From CAVPNY01 sp963706905 (GTDB lineage Bacteria > Chloroflexota > Anaerolineae > Anaerolineales > UBA4823), in contig CAVPNY010000015.1 of assembly GCA_963706905.1 (NCBI GenBank), positions 434,001 to 498,000 of the forward strand: 64,000 bases of DNA. The letters run 5' to 3'. Of this stretch, positions 25,355-33,894 are shown piece by piece. Both the position numbers and the translations under genes were made by a program. The notes below the pieces were generated by a model, which saw only the letters and a program-made list of their open reading frames with translations, did no database searches and had not been told where the DNA came from. Each line of letters opens with the position of its first letter. The first letter of the stretch is position 1.

Positions 25355-27214
25355 TTATGGTGAAGTCGGGATATTGCCGGCGATGATCTCGGCTGCGATT
25401 GTCTCCAGCTCAGCCTTCAACTCGGCTGGAACCAGGGAGTCGGCGTCATGGAAGGGGGCCAGTCCAACGCCGCCATTCTCCAAGGTGCCCACGATCACGC
25501 CACCTGCGAAGGTGCCTTCCATTGCCTGCTGAATGGCGCCCTTGGTGGTGATGTTCATGTTCTTGAGCACGGAGGTCAGGACGATGTCCTTGTAGTCAGG
25601 CACGGTCTCGTACCAGTCAGCGTCCACACCGATGACCCAAGCATTGCCACGTTCCTTGACGGCGGCGGCAGTGCCTTCGCCAACCGGTCCAGCCACGGGC
25701 ATGATGATGTCGGCGCCTTCATCGATGAAGGACAGGCCCAGGGTGCGGCCGTCTTCTTTGCTCTCGAAGTTGCCGGTGAAGGAGCCGGTCTGGGTAGCCG
25801 GGTCCCAACCGAGCACCTCAACCGCGGTGCCCTTCTGCTGGTTGTAGTAGTCTACGCCCAGGGCGAAGCCGTCCATGAAGACGGTGACGGTGGGGATCTG
25901 GATGCCGCCGAAGGTGGCGACCTTGCCAGTCTGGGTCATGCCAGCGGCTGCATAGCCAGCCAGGAAGGCGGCTTCGTCGGTGGTGAACACCTGACCGAGC
26001 ACATTGGGCAGCACCGGGTCGTAGGCGTAGTCAACGATGGAGAACATCATGTCGGGGTAGGTTGTGGAAGCCGCGGCGGTGGCGTCGCCCAGCAGGAAGC
26101 CGACGGTGATGATGATATTGCAGCCCTCGTCAACGAAGGCCTTGAGGTTCTTCTCGTAGTCGGTCTGCTGCTGGCTTTCCAGGTAGTTGCCCTCGATGCC
26201 GAACTCAGCCATGGCTTCTTCGACGCCCTTCCAGGCAGTGGCGTTGAAAGACTTGTCGTCGATGCCGCCCGTGTCAGTCACCTGGCAGGCCTTGAAGGCA
26301 TATGCGCCGGCGCCGATTCCGCCGACTTCTTCTTCGATCTCAGTGGTGGATTTGGTGAACCATTTGGCATTGACCTGTTCCAGGAAGCCGTCAGCTTTCA
26401 TTTGAGCAATCACAGCGTTAAATGGCTCCACCAGATCGGAGCCCTTGGGGAAGATAAAGCCGAGCTGGTCGCTGGAGATCGAGGGACCAATCAGCTTCAC
26501 CTTGTCAGCGTTGGCGCCTAAATATCCCAGTCCTGCCGTCTCGTCGATAACTACGCCATCGGCATCGCCAGCGATTACGGCCTGGACAGCCAGACCAAAG
26601 GTGTCAAAGGCCAGGATGCGGTCTTCTGGCAGGTATTTCAGCGCGGTGTTGTAGTTGGTGGTGCCCACTTGCTCGGCAAGCCTGGTATCCGGGAGGGCGG
26701 CCAACTCTTCGACAGTTTCGAAACGAGTTTCATCGAGGCGGACGAGAAGACGCTGCTCGATATTAACATAGCCGTCAGAGAAATCAACTTCTTGGGCGCG
26801 CTCCTCGGTGATGGTGATGCCATCGGCAGCCATGTCGAACTGGCCTTCTGCCACGGAGGCGATCATCGTATCCCAGCCAAACTCGATCCACACTGGAACA
26901 CAATTGAGCCGTGCGCAGGCCTCATTGATAAAATCATAGTCCCAGCCCATCGCATCGCCTGTTTCCAGGGAAACGAAGTTGAAGGGCAGGTATGCGTTTT
27001 CGATAGCAACCGTGACTTCTCGGCCGCCTAGGTCAGGCAGGACGACTTCTGCGGGGACTTTGGTTTCGGCTGGGGCTTCAGTCTCAACCGGGGGCTCAGT
27101 TGCAGGTGCCTCAGTAGCTGGGGGAGGGGCCTCAGTTGGCGCAGCCGGTTGGCATGCAGCCAGGACCAGGCTGGCCAGAATCAGAATGCTAAAGAGAATG
27201 TACAGCTTTTTCAT
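25355..27214 (-). CDS. Fused ABC-transporter binding protein: family-3 amino-acid domain plus BMP domain
   Basis: A 619-residue lipoprotein (lipobox LAAC, Cys21; Pro/Thr/Glu linker to about 55). Residues about 66-286 are a complete SBP_bac_3 domain (VTVAIENAYLPFNF, GWDYDFINEACARL, FDMAADGITITEERAQEVDFS). After a 20-residue linker, residues about 307-605 are a complete BMP/PnrA-type domain (VTDTGGIDDKSFN, GCNIIITVGFLLGDATAAAS, VIGVDADWYETVPDYKDIVLTS). The first family delivers polar amino acids to HisM-type permeases, the second nucleosides or similar to a different ABC class. Only a HisM-type permease lies upstream, 141 bp away. The BMP half has no signal of its own, so it is displayed by the N-terminal lipid anchor. 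Confidence 0.88.
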   Translation of the reverse strand: MKKLYILFSILILASLVLAACQPAAPTEAPPPATEAPATEPPVETEAPAETKVPAEVVLPDLGGREVTVAIENAYLPFNFVSLETGDAMGWDYDFINEACARLNCVPVWIEFGWDTMIASVAEGQFDMAADGITITEERAQEVDFSDGYVNIEQRLLVRLDETRFETVEELAALPDTRLAEQVGTTNYNTALKYLPEDRILAFDTFGLAVQAVIAGDADGVVIDETAGLGYLGANADKVKLIGPSISSDQLGFIFPKGSDLVEPFNAVIAQMKADGFLEQVNAKWFTKSTTEIEEEVGGIGAGAYAFKACQVTDTGGIDDKSFNATAWKGVEEAMAEFGIEGNYLESQQQTDYEKNLKAFVDEGCNIIITVGFLLGDATAAASTTYPDMMFSIVDYAYDPVLPNVLGQVFTTDEAAFLAGYAAAGMTQTGKVATFGGIQIPTVTVFMDGFALGVDYYNQQKGTAVEVLGWDPATQTGSFTGNFESKEDGRTLGLSFIDEGADIIMPVAGPVGEGTAAAVKERGNAWVIGVDADWYETVPDYKDIVLTSVLKNMNITTKGAIQQAMEGTFAGGVIVGTLENGGVGLAPFHDADSLVPAELKAELETIAAEIIAGNIPTSP

Positions 27215-27323
27215 TTTAAGTCTCTCCTCCTGAGAGATTGATTGATGATCCGGATTGAAGTTTGGGGTGGGTCAATGAATTTTCTTTTCCAGTCACCTCC
27301 TTTCAAAAAAGAAACAGGTGGTT

Positions 27324-27353
27324 GTTATATAAATTGACCTGAATCGAGTTCAA
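27324..27353 (-). promoter_or_regulatory. Promoter of the fused binding-protein gene
   Basis: Minus strand TTGAAC (27348-27353), 18-nt spacer, TATAAC (27324-27329), starting within the end of the permease gene. It gives the binding protein its own transcript with a leader of about 100 nt. GGAGGAG precedes the ATG at 27214. Confidence 0.5.
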
Positions 27354-27355
27354 GT

Positions 27356-28240
27356 TTATTGTTCACTGATCTTAAGACGCTTTTCCATATATTTTACCCC
27401 CATGGATAGGATCAACGTCATGCTCAGATACAGAAATGCCACAGTATTATACGTCTCAAGATACTGGAAAGAGGCTGAAGCATACTTCTTGCCGAGCTGG
27501 GTGATCTCACCCACACCTAATACTGACAACAGGGAAGATTCTTTTAGCATAGAGATGAAATCATTTCCAAGCGGCGGCAGGATGCGCCGGATGGCCTGGG
27601 GCAGCACTACCAGGCGCATCGTCTGAGTCCAGGTTAACCCAAGGGCTTTGGAGGCCTCCAATTGGCCTTTTTCGATCGATTCGATGCCAGATCGGAAAAT
27701 TTCAGAAGAGAATGCCCCGTAATTGATCGCCAGGGCAATGATACCGCGCACCACATAATCGACGTTGCGGGTATCGAGTTGACTCAAAGGATTTTCTGAA
27801 GATAACCAACCCTGGCTATACATCCAATCGCCCAGGTTTTGCAGCAGGGTTATACCGGCTGGCACCAGGACGATGGCGATATACAGGATCAACACGAGCG
27901 CCGGTATCCCTCGCACAATCTGTACGTAAAGGGTGGCGATATTACGGATAAAAGGATTTTTTGACATCTGGCCAAATGCAGTCATAAGACCGATAATCAT
28001 TGAGAACAGGAAGGCCGTTAAAGTGATCGTCAGAGTGAGGCGGATACCCTCGATAAGGATGGTGAGAATCTTCTGGTAGGACAGGCTGGTGGCGAAACTA
28101 TACACGAGGAAAGCTGAAATCAACAGCAGGATCAGCACCCACCACGGGAAATCAGCCAGGCGTTGGGCGACGCGCGCCTGGATAAGGGGTTCGGACTTTA
28201 AGGAGGTAGAACTAGGTGTGGTTGAGGGGGTAGTACCCAT
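27356..28240 (-). CDS. Polar amino-acid ABC transporter permease (HisM/GlnP type)
   Basis: 294 residues from the preferred ATG at 28240 (CAGGAAAC ribosome site; the frame is open to 28333, but those residues are not family-like). The N-terminal cytoplasmic part is rich in Ser/Thr, followed by about five membrane helices. The EAA loop is clear: GQLEASKALGLTWTQTMRLV and VLPQAIRRILPPLGNDFISM, with ESSLLSVLGVGE after it. It forms the membrane channel for amino-acid import with a GlnQ-type ATPase, which is absent from this locus. It lies upstream of the fused binding protein on the same strand. Confidence 0.9.
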   Translation of the reverse strand: MGTTPSTTPSSTSLKSEPLIQARVAQRLADFPWWVLILLLISAFLVYSFATSLSYQKILTILIEGIRLTLTITLTAFLFSMIIGLMTAFGQMSKNPFIRNIATLYVQIVRGIPALVLILYIAIVLVPAGITLLQNLGDWMYSQGWLSSENPLSQLDTRNVDYVVRGIIALAINYGAFSSEIFRSGIESIEKGQLEASKALGLTWTQTMRLVVLPQAIRRILPPLGNDFISMLKESSLLSVLGVGEITQLGKKYASASFQYLETYNTVAFLYLSMTLILSMGVKYMEKRLKISEQ

Positions 28241-28427
28241 CGTCTGTTTCCTGGCGAGAAATTGCGATGTTAAAGAATTGCAAAATGGGCTGATTATTAC
28301 TGAAACATAGATCATCGCCCAGGGTTCAGCCATCTAAGACGAGAATTTTGCGTGCTTGGCCGTCTCCTCACCAGACTGATCAGCTGAGCGAAAGGATAAG
28401 TAGGCTACCTGAAAGTTGTTCAATGAT

Positions 28428-28447
28428 AACCTGATTTAATTCAGGTT
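28428..28447. promoter_or_regulatory. Palindrome upstream of folC
   Basis: AACCTGA and TCAGGTT form a perfect 7-bp inverted repeat around TTTAAT, 51 bp before the folC -35 box in the divergent region with the permease gene. It may be an operator or a weak hairpin. Confidence 0.35.
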
Positions 28448-28497
28448 GCAAGTGACATTGATCACCCGAGCGTATCCGGTCGAATATTGCATTCCCT

Positions 28498-28525
28498 TGC
28501 GCCAGAACTATCAACCAGTTACAAT
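28498..28525 (+). promoter_or_regulatory. Promoter of folC, leaderless type
   Basis: TTGCGC (28498-28503), 16-nt spacer, TACAAT (28520-28525), then 10 nt to the ATG at 28536. It lies inside the longer frame open from 28446 and so argues for the later start. Confidence 0.5.
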
Positions 28526-28535
28526 GCCAGACACT

Positions 28536-29939
28536 ATGGAAATCGAACCCTCCTATCAAGAAGCCCTGGATTACTTATACCGATTTGTAGATTTCAGTCT
28601 ACAGAAAACTTTTCGCTATGCACCGGATCAATTTGATCTGGGTCGAATGCACGACTTAATGAACGCCCTGGGCAATCCAGAGAGGGATTACCCGATCATC
28701 CACATTGCCGGTACAAAGGGTAAAGGATCCGTGGCCTCTATGTGCGCCAGCGCCTTGCACACCGCAGGTTACCGGACTGGCCTGTATACTTCCCCTCACC
28801 TGCAAGATTATGTGGAGCGTATCCAGATCGATGGACAGCCCATGTCCCACCAGGATCTGGTTGACCTCGTCGAAGAGCTAAAGCCGATCATTGAATCCAT
28901 TCCGAAAATCACCACGTTTGAAATCACCACAGCCCTGGCCTTTGCATACTTTAAGCGCCAACATGTGAACGCTGCGGTGTTCGAAGTGGGATTGGGCGGC
29001 CGGTTGGATGCGACCAATGTCTGTAACCCCATTGTATCTGTGATCACTTCAATTTCCTACGATCACACCTATTTGCTTGGCGATACGCTGGCGGAGATCG
29101 CCAGCGAGAAGGGTGGGATTATCAAATCTGGTGTGCCGGTGGTATTGGCGCCGCAGAAGGATGAGGCTCGCCACGTCATCGAGCGAATTTCGAGTGAACG
29201 CAATGCGCCTCTAATCCAGGTTGGCCGGGATTACCTGTACTCTTTGCTCTCCAGTTCTCTGGATGGCCAGACCCTGCTGGTTTGGCCATCCCCGGATCAA
29301 GCGCGTCTGCACGATTTCATCGAATCAGCCGGTGTAGATGAATATGAACCGGTTCGGCTAACCATCCCACTGCTGGGATTTCACCAGGTTGAGAATGCCG
29401 CTACAGCCTATGCCGCACTGAGGATTGCACAAGAGAGCGGGCTGGTTATTGGTGAGGATGCAATCAAGCAGGGGTTCAGCCAGGTCTCCTGGCTGGGACG
29501 TTTTGAAATCCTGCAGCGAACTCCTCCAGTGATCGTTGATTCAGCGCATAACCGTGACTCTGCCTTGAAGTTGCGTCTGGCGTTGGACGATTACTTCCCT
29601 GGTTACTCGGTGATTCTTTTGTTTGGGGCCTCCGAGGATAAAGATATCTCTGGCATGTTTGCTGAATTAATGCCCCGTGTGCGTCAAGTGATTGCCACGC
29701 AGTCAATCCACCCGCGCGCCATTGATCCCGAAAAGCTGGTAGAAATCGCTCACCAGTATGGTCGTCCGGCCATAGCCGTTCCAGATATTGAACATGCCCT
29801 GGATGCCGCCCTGGAGATGGCAGCTGGTCAAGCCGTTGTTTTGGCAACAGGCAGCATCTTCGTTGCAGCCGCGGTACGTGAGGTCTGGCTGGCCCGGTTT
29901 GGGGAAAAGCGGTTACAATTATCTCGGAATGACCTATGA
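28536..29939 (+). CDS. folC: Folylpolyglutamate synthase / dihydrofolate synthase
   Basis: 467 residues from the ATG at 28536 (MEIEPSYQEALDYLY). A Mur-ligase-type enzyme adding Glu to dihydropteroate and folates with ATP. The P-loop is IHIAGTKGKGSVASM, followed by the folate-site block GLYTSPHLQDYVERI, the Mg site in FEVGLGGRLDATNV, and SYDHTYLLGDTLAEIASEKGGIIK. The C-terminal Mur ligase domain holds VDSAHNRDS. The stop overlaps the lon start (ATGA), so folC and lon are co-transcribed. Confidence 0.93.
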   Translation: MEIEPSYQEALDYLYRFVDFSLQKTFRYAPDQFDLGRMHDLMNALGNPERDYPIIHIAGTKGKGSVASMCASALHTAGYRTGLYTSPHLQDYVERIQIDGQPMSHQDLVDLVEELKPIIESIPKITTFEITTALAFAYFKRQHVNAAVFEVGLGGRLDATNVCNPIVSVITSISYDHTYLLGDTLAEIASEKGGIIKSGVPVVLAPQKDEARHVIERISSERNAPLIQVGRDYLYSLLSSSLDGQTLLVWPSPDQARLHDFIESAGVDEYEPVRLTIPLLGFHQVENAATAYAALRIAQESGLVIGEDAIKQGFSQVSWLGRFEILQRTPPVIVDSAHNRDSALKLRLALDDYFPGYSVILLFGASEDKDISGMFAELMPRVRQVIATQSIHPRAIDPEKLVEIAHQYGRPAIAVPDIEHALDAALEMAAGQAVVLATGSIFVAAAVREVWLARFGEKRLQLSRNDL

Positions 29940-32467
29940 GAAAAGATGATTGGTTCTTAAGAGAAGACGAAGACGAATTCGGTGAGGCCTTGCACCGCCG
30001 TACCGAAGAACTGTACACTGTAGGAGATGCTCCTCAGGATGAGCAAGGGTTTATTGAATGCCCGGTGATCCCGTTACGTGACCTGGTGATTTTTCCCCGC
30101 ATGGTCTCCCCAATCTTTGTTGGCCGGGAAAGTTCTATCCTTGCGATCGAAGAAGCCCAAATGAATGAAGAGACCATGATCGCACTGGTGCAGCGCGATC
30201 CTGACCAGGATGAGCCAGCCCCCGGTGACTTCTTCCCAATTGGTCTCGAGATCGCCGTCGGGCGGTTACTGAGCATGCCGGATGGGTCTAGTTCTGCCCT
30301 GGTTCAAGGGCGGCGGCGGTTAGAAATTATTGAATTTTCTCAAGAAGAACCCTTTCTGATCGCGCGCGCCCGCCGGATTTACGAACCAATTGAAGTCGAC
30401 CGGCAGACTGATGCCACCATGCGTACTGCCCTGGAGCTGTTCCAGAAGTGTGTGCAGCTTGATCGCAGCTTACCAGAAGAGGCATACCTTTACGCGCTGA
30501 ACATTGAAGAGCCTGGTTCGCTGGCCGATATGATCGTAACATCCATCGCCCCTCCATTAGAGCAGCGCCAGGAGTTGCTATTAATCCTCGATCCAATGGA
30601 ACGTCTTCGTCGGGTGGTCAAGCTACTGGCGCAAGAGGCGGACGTGCTGGAGCTCGAAGACGAGATCCACAGCCGAGCCCAGGGCGAAGTGGATCGCAGC
30701 CAGCGAGAATTCTACCTGCGCGAGCAGATGAAAGTGATCCAGACTGAACTGGGAGAGGGCGATCCCTGGACGCGAGAGTTGTACGAGCTGCGCAGCCGGA
30801 TTGAAGGAATTAGCTTGCCTGAGGAAGTACAGGTACGCGCCCTCAAGGAGGTAGATAGGTTAAGCCAGATGCCGGCAATGTCCCCCGAAGTGGGCATCAT
30901 CCGAACCTATATCGATTGGATCCTGGAATTGCCCTGGACAGAAGCGACTGAGGATAACCTGGATGTACGTCACGCGGCTAAGGTGCTGGAGCAGTATCAT
31001 TATGGCTTGCCGCGCATCAAAGATCGGATACTGGAGTACATCGCAGTTCGCAGCCTGCGCCCCAAGCGGGCTCGCCAACCGATTTTGTGTTTTATTGGTC
31101 CACCCGGAACTGGGAAAACTTCGCTGGGCAAATCGATCAGCGAAGCTTTGGGGCGTAAGTTCGTGCGCTTGTCCCTGGGTGGTGTGCGGGATGAAGCGGA
31201 AATCCGCGGCCACCGCCGCACTTATATCGGCGCTTTGCCCGGAAGAATTTTACAGACGATGCGTCGGGCTGGCACGGTCAATCCGCTCTTTATGCTCGAC
31301 GAGGTTGACAAATTGGGTCAGGATTTCCGCGGCGATCCGGCTTCAGCCTTGTTGGAAGTACTTGATCCTGAGCAGAATCACGCTTTTTCAGATCATTACC
31401 TGGAGCAAGCATACGACCTTTCGAGGGTGATGTTCATCACCACAGCCAACACGACCTCAACCATCCCACTGGCATTGCTCGATCGAATGGAGGTTATCGA
31501 GTTTCTGGGTTATGTTGAAGAGGAGAAACTCGAGATCGCTCGCCGGTTTTTGATCCCCCGTCAGCTTGAAGAAAATGGTTTGGATGCCGGGGAGGTAGGA
31601 ATGGCGGATTCAGCATTGCAACGTTTGATCCGGGAATATACCTATGAAGCCGGAGTGCGCAATCTCGAGCGCGAAATCGGCCGAATCTGTCGGAAAGTCG
31701 CCCGGATGAAAGCCGAAAAGAAACGCTATCCAACCCAGATAGCGCCTTCATCCATCGAGCGATTCCTGGGACCACCTCAGTTCTTTACCCTGGAAGCTGA
31801 ACGGCGCGATGAAGTCGGTGTGGCTACGGCCATTGCCTGGACTGAGAGTGGCGGTGAGATCATGCCGGTGGAAGTCTTGCTAGTGGAAGGAAAAGGAAAC
31901 CTGCAGATCACTGGCCAGATCGGCAATGTCATGCAAGAATCTGCCCAGGCTGGTCTAACATATCTGAAATCCCGTTGCCACACACTGGGTGTAGATCCTG
32001 AATTGTTTGAAAACGTGGATGTGCACATTCATATTCCAGAAGGGGCAATCCCGAAGGATGGCCCCAGCGCAGGCATTACCATTGCCACAGCATTAATCTC
32101 TGCTGTCACTGGCCGGGAAGTGAGCAAGGAAGTGGGCATGACTGGCGAAATCACCTTGCGTGGAAGGGTTCTCCCGGTTGGCGGTATCCGAGAAAAGATC
32201 CTGGCGGCTCACCGATCCGGTCTGAAGACTGTTATTTTGCCGCGCCGAAATATTAAGGACCTGGTGGACGTACCGAAACGCGCTCGCGATGAATTGAGAC
32301 TGTTGCCGGTTGAGCATATGGATCAGGTTCTGGAGATTGCTCTGGTTGAGAAACCTATCCATGTCCGCAAGCCTCGAACAAAACGCGAGGTAGATGAGAA
32401 CAAACTACACCCAGATTCTGCTGCAGTCTCCGTTAGCGATAATCCACCCATCCAGCCAGCTGTTTGA
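29936..32467 (+). CDS. lon: ATP-dependent protease Lon (LonA)
   Basis: 843 residues. Residues 1-40 are an acidic extension. The N-domain spans about 42-240 (CPVIPLRDLVIFPRMV), then a helical region, the AAA+ module with Walker A GPPGTGKT (Lys394), and the protease domain (about 620-810) with the catalytic dyad Ser711 in PKDGPSAGIT and Lys754 in IREKILAAHRSG; the 43-residue spacing equals that of E. coli Lon. The C-terminus has a 30-residue tail rich in Lys/Arg, then Ser/Pro. A soluble hexameric quality-control protease. It follows folC with a 4-bp overlap. Confidence 0.97.
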   Translation: MRKDDWFLREDEDEFGEALHRRTEELYTVGDAPQDEQGFIECPVIPLRDLVIFPRMVSPIFVGRESSILAIEEAQMNEETMIALVQRDPDQDEPAPGDFFPIGLEIAVGRLLSMPDGSSSALVQGRRRLEIIEFSQEEPFLIARARRIYEPIEVDRQTDATMRTALELFQKCVQLDRSLPEEAYLYALNIEEPGSLADMIVTSIAPPLEQRQELLLILDPMERLRRVVKLLAQEADVLELEDEIHSRAQGEVDRSQREFYLREQMKVIQTELGEGDPWTRELYELRSRIEGISLPEEVQVRALKEVDRLSQMPAMSPEVGIIRTYIDWILELPWTEATEDNLDVRHAAKVLEQYHYGLPRIKDRILEYIAVRSLRPKRARQPILCFIGPPGTGKTSLGKSISEALGRKFVRLSLGGVRDEAEIRGHRRTYIGALPGRILQTMRRAGTVNPLFMLDEVDKLGQDFRGDPASALLEVLDPEQNHAFSDHYLEQAYDLSRVMFITTANTTSTIPLALLDRMEVIEFLGYVEEEKLEIARRFLIPRQLEENGLDAGEVGMADSALQRLIREYTYEAGVRNLEREIGRICRKVARMKAEKKRYPTQIAPSSIERFLGPPQFFTLEAERRDEVGVATAIAWTESGGEIMPVEVLLVEGKGNLQITGQIGNVMQESAQAGLTYLKSRCHTLGVDPELFENVDVHIHIPEGAIPKDGPSAGITIATALISAVTGREVSKEVGMTGEITLRGRVLPVGGIREKILAAHRSGLKTVILPRRNIKDLVDVPKRARDELRLLPVEHMDQVLEIALVEKPIHVRKPRTKREVDENKLHPDSAAVSVSDNPPIQPAV

Positions 32468-32475
32468 TTTAAAAT

Positions 32476-33882
32476 GTGCCTGAGCCGTCGATAGATCTGT
32501 ATCCGCTTCTGGCCCAGGGGATGGGGCCAGATCTACACTGGTTTCCCGAAGATGCGCCCCTGGCGCAGTTCGCTGCCACTTTAGTGGGGATGGCGAACAG
32601 CGTTGGGGGCACGATCTTTCTGGGGATAGCCCCGCGTTCTGGGCGTGTTCTGGGGGTAAAGGAAGTGGAAGTGGCTGTTGATCGTGTTTTTCAAGCAGCT
32701 TTGTTGGCAGACCCACCACTTCTTCTCCCACTGCCTCAAGTGATATCTCTGGGGACAGCGACCATTGTACAGGTGGTGGTTCCGCGCGGATTACCGCATG
32801 TGTACAATCTGGATGGTCGCTATCTGTGGCGGGAAGGCCGAGAAAATAATCCTGTCCATCCGCGGCAATTACGCCTCCTGCTGATGGAGCGAGGTGAAAT
32901 CCAGTTTGAGACTCGCCTGCTGCCGGGTGCCTCGCTGCAGGATGTCGACCTGGATCAGGTGGCAGCTTACCTTGAGGTTTACCAGGCTGCGGTACGTCCT
33001 GTGAATCCCGGTCAGCTTCCTGACTGGCAGGAGCTGATGCTCCGAAGGGGGTGTTTGCAGCAGATGGCGGGCGAACTCCGGCCGACCTATGCGATGGAGT
33101 TGTTGTTTGGCAGCCATCCCCAGCGTTGGCTGCCCTCAGCGTCTATCCTGGCGGCTCGTTTCTCGGGTGTAGCCTTTGCTGATCGCTTTATAAAAACCGA
33201 GATTGATGGCAGCCTTCCGGAGCAATTGCGGCGGGCGGAAACTTTTATCCGGGCGAATTTACAGCGTGTCGTGCGTTTGATTGGCCTGACGCGACAGGAA
33301 ACACTTGAGTACCCCTTTGAAGCCGTCCGCGAGCTGCTGGTTAATGCCGTCGCTCATCGCGACTATGGCCTGCAAGGAGATAACATCCATCTTAATATCT
33401 TTGCTGATCGGTTGGAAGTTATCTCACCAGGAGGGTTGCCCGGTCCAGTAAACCTGGGTAATTTGCTGGAAGCGCGTTTTTCACGCAACGCAGTGATTGT
33501 CCAGGTATTATCTGACCTGGGTTTTGTTGAGCGATTGGGATATGGACTTGATCGGGTGGTCACGCTGATGCGCCAGAATGGTCTCCAACCGCCACGTTTT
33601 GAAGAAGTCGCTGGGACATTTAAGGTAACCCTGTTCAACGATCCTACAGGCGAGGAAACCTTTCCCGATCTCGCGCGTTTCCGGGAGATGAATCTCAATC
33701 CGCGCCAGGAAATGGCTTTGAACCACCTGGTAACTCATCGCCGGATCAGCAGCAGCGACTTACAGGCACTCTGCCCGGATGTCCATCCGGAGTCCCTGCG
33801 GCGCGATCTTGCAGATCTGGTTTCACGAGGGGTGCTAATCAAGATCGGAGACAAACGCGCGACCTATTATATTTTGAAGTAA
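32476..33882 (+). CDS. AlbA_2 (Schlafen-like) / ATP-binding regulator
   Basis: 468 residues from a GTG at 32476. An N-terminal AlbA_2 domain (about 20-135; FAATLVGMANSVGGTIFLGI, VVVPRGLPHVYNLDGRYLWREG) is followed by a middle segment, a HATPase_c_4 domain (about 270-390; FEAVRELLVNAVAHRDYG, DRLEVISPGGLPGPV, GYGLDRVVTLMR) and a C-terminal winged helix (about 400-468). Proteins of this build are often called RecG-like or transcriptional regulators; their biochemical role is mostly unproven. It starts 8 bp after lon on the same strand and may be read with it. Confidence 0.85.
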   Translation: MPEPSIDLYPLLAQGMGPDLHWFPEDAPLAQFAATLVGMANSVGGTIFLGIAPRSGRVLGVKEVEVAVDRVFQAALLADPPLLLPLPQVISLGTATIVQVVVPRGLPHVYNLDGRYLWREGRENNPVHPRQLRLLLMERGEIQFETRLLPGASLQDVDLDQVAAYLEVYQAAVRPVNPGQLPDWQELMLRRGCLQQMAGELRPTYAMELLFGSHPQRWLPSASILAARFSGVAFADRFIKTEIDGSLPEQLRRAETFIRANLQRVVRLIGLTRQETLEYPFEAVRELLVNAVAHRDYGLQGDNIHLNIFADRLEVISPGGLPGPVNLGNLLEARFSRNAVIVQVLSDLGFVERLGYGLDRVVTLMRQNGLQPPRFEEVAGTFKVTLFNDPTGEETFPDLARFREMNLNPRQEMALNHLVTHRRISSSDLQALCPDVHPESLRRDLADLVSRGVLIKIGDKRATYYILK

Positions 33883-33894
33883 GCGAAGTCGCCT

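Noticed and set aside
25448..26521. A 357-codon open frame antisense to the fused binding protein
   Set aside because: The composition (Gly/Val/His/Ala-rich with no domain) and exact opposition to a well-defined gene show it is a by-product of biased codon use in a probably highly expressed gene.
28446..28535. Longer start for folC at 28446
   Set aside because: The extra 30 residues are not family-like, and a promoter (28498-28525) lies within them.
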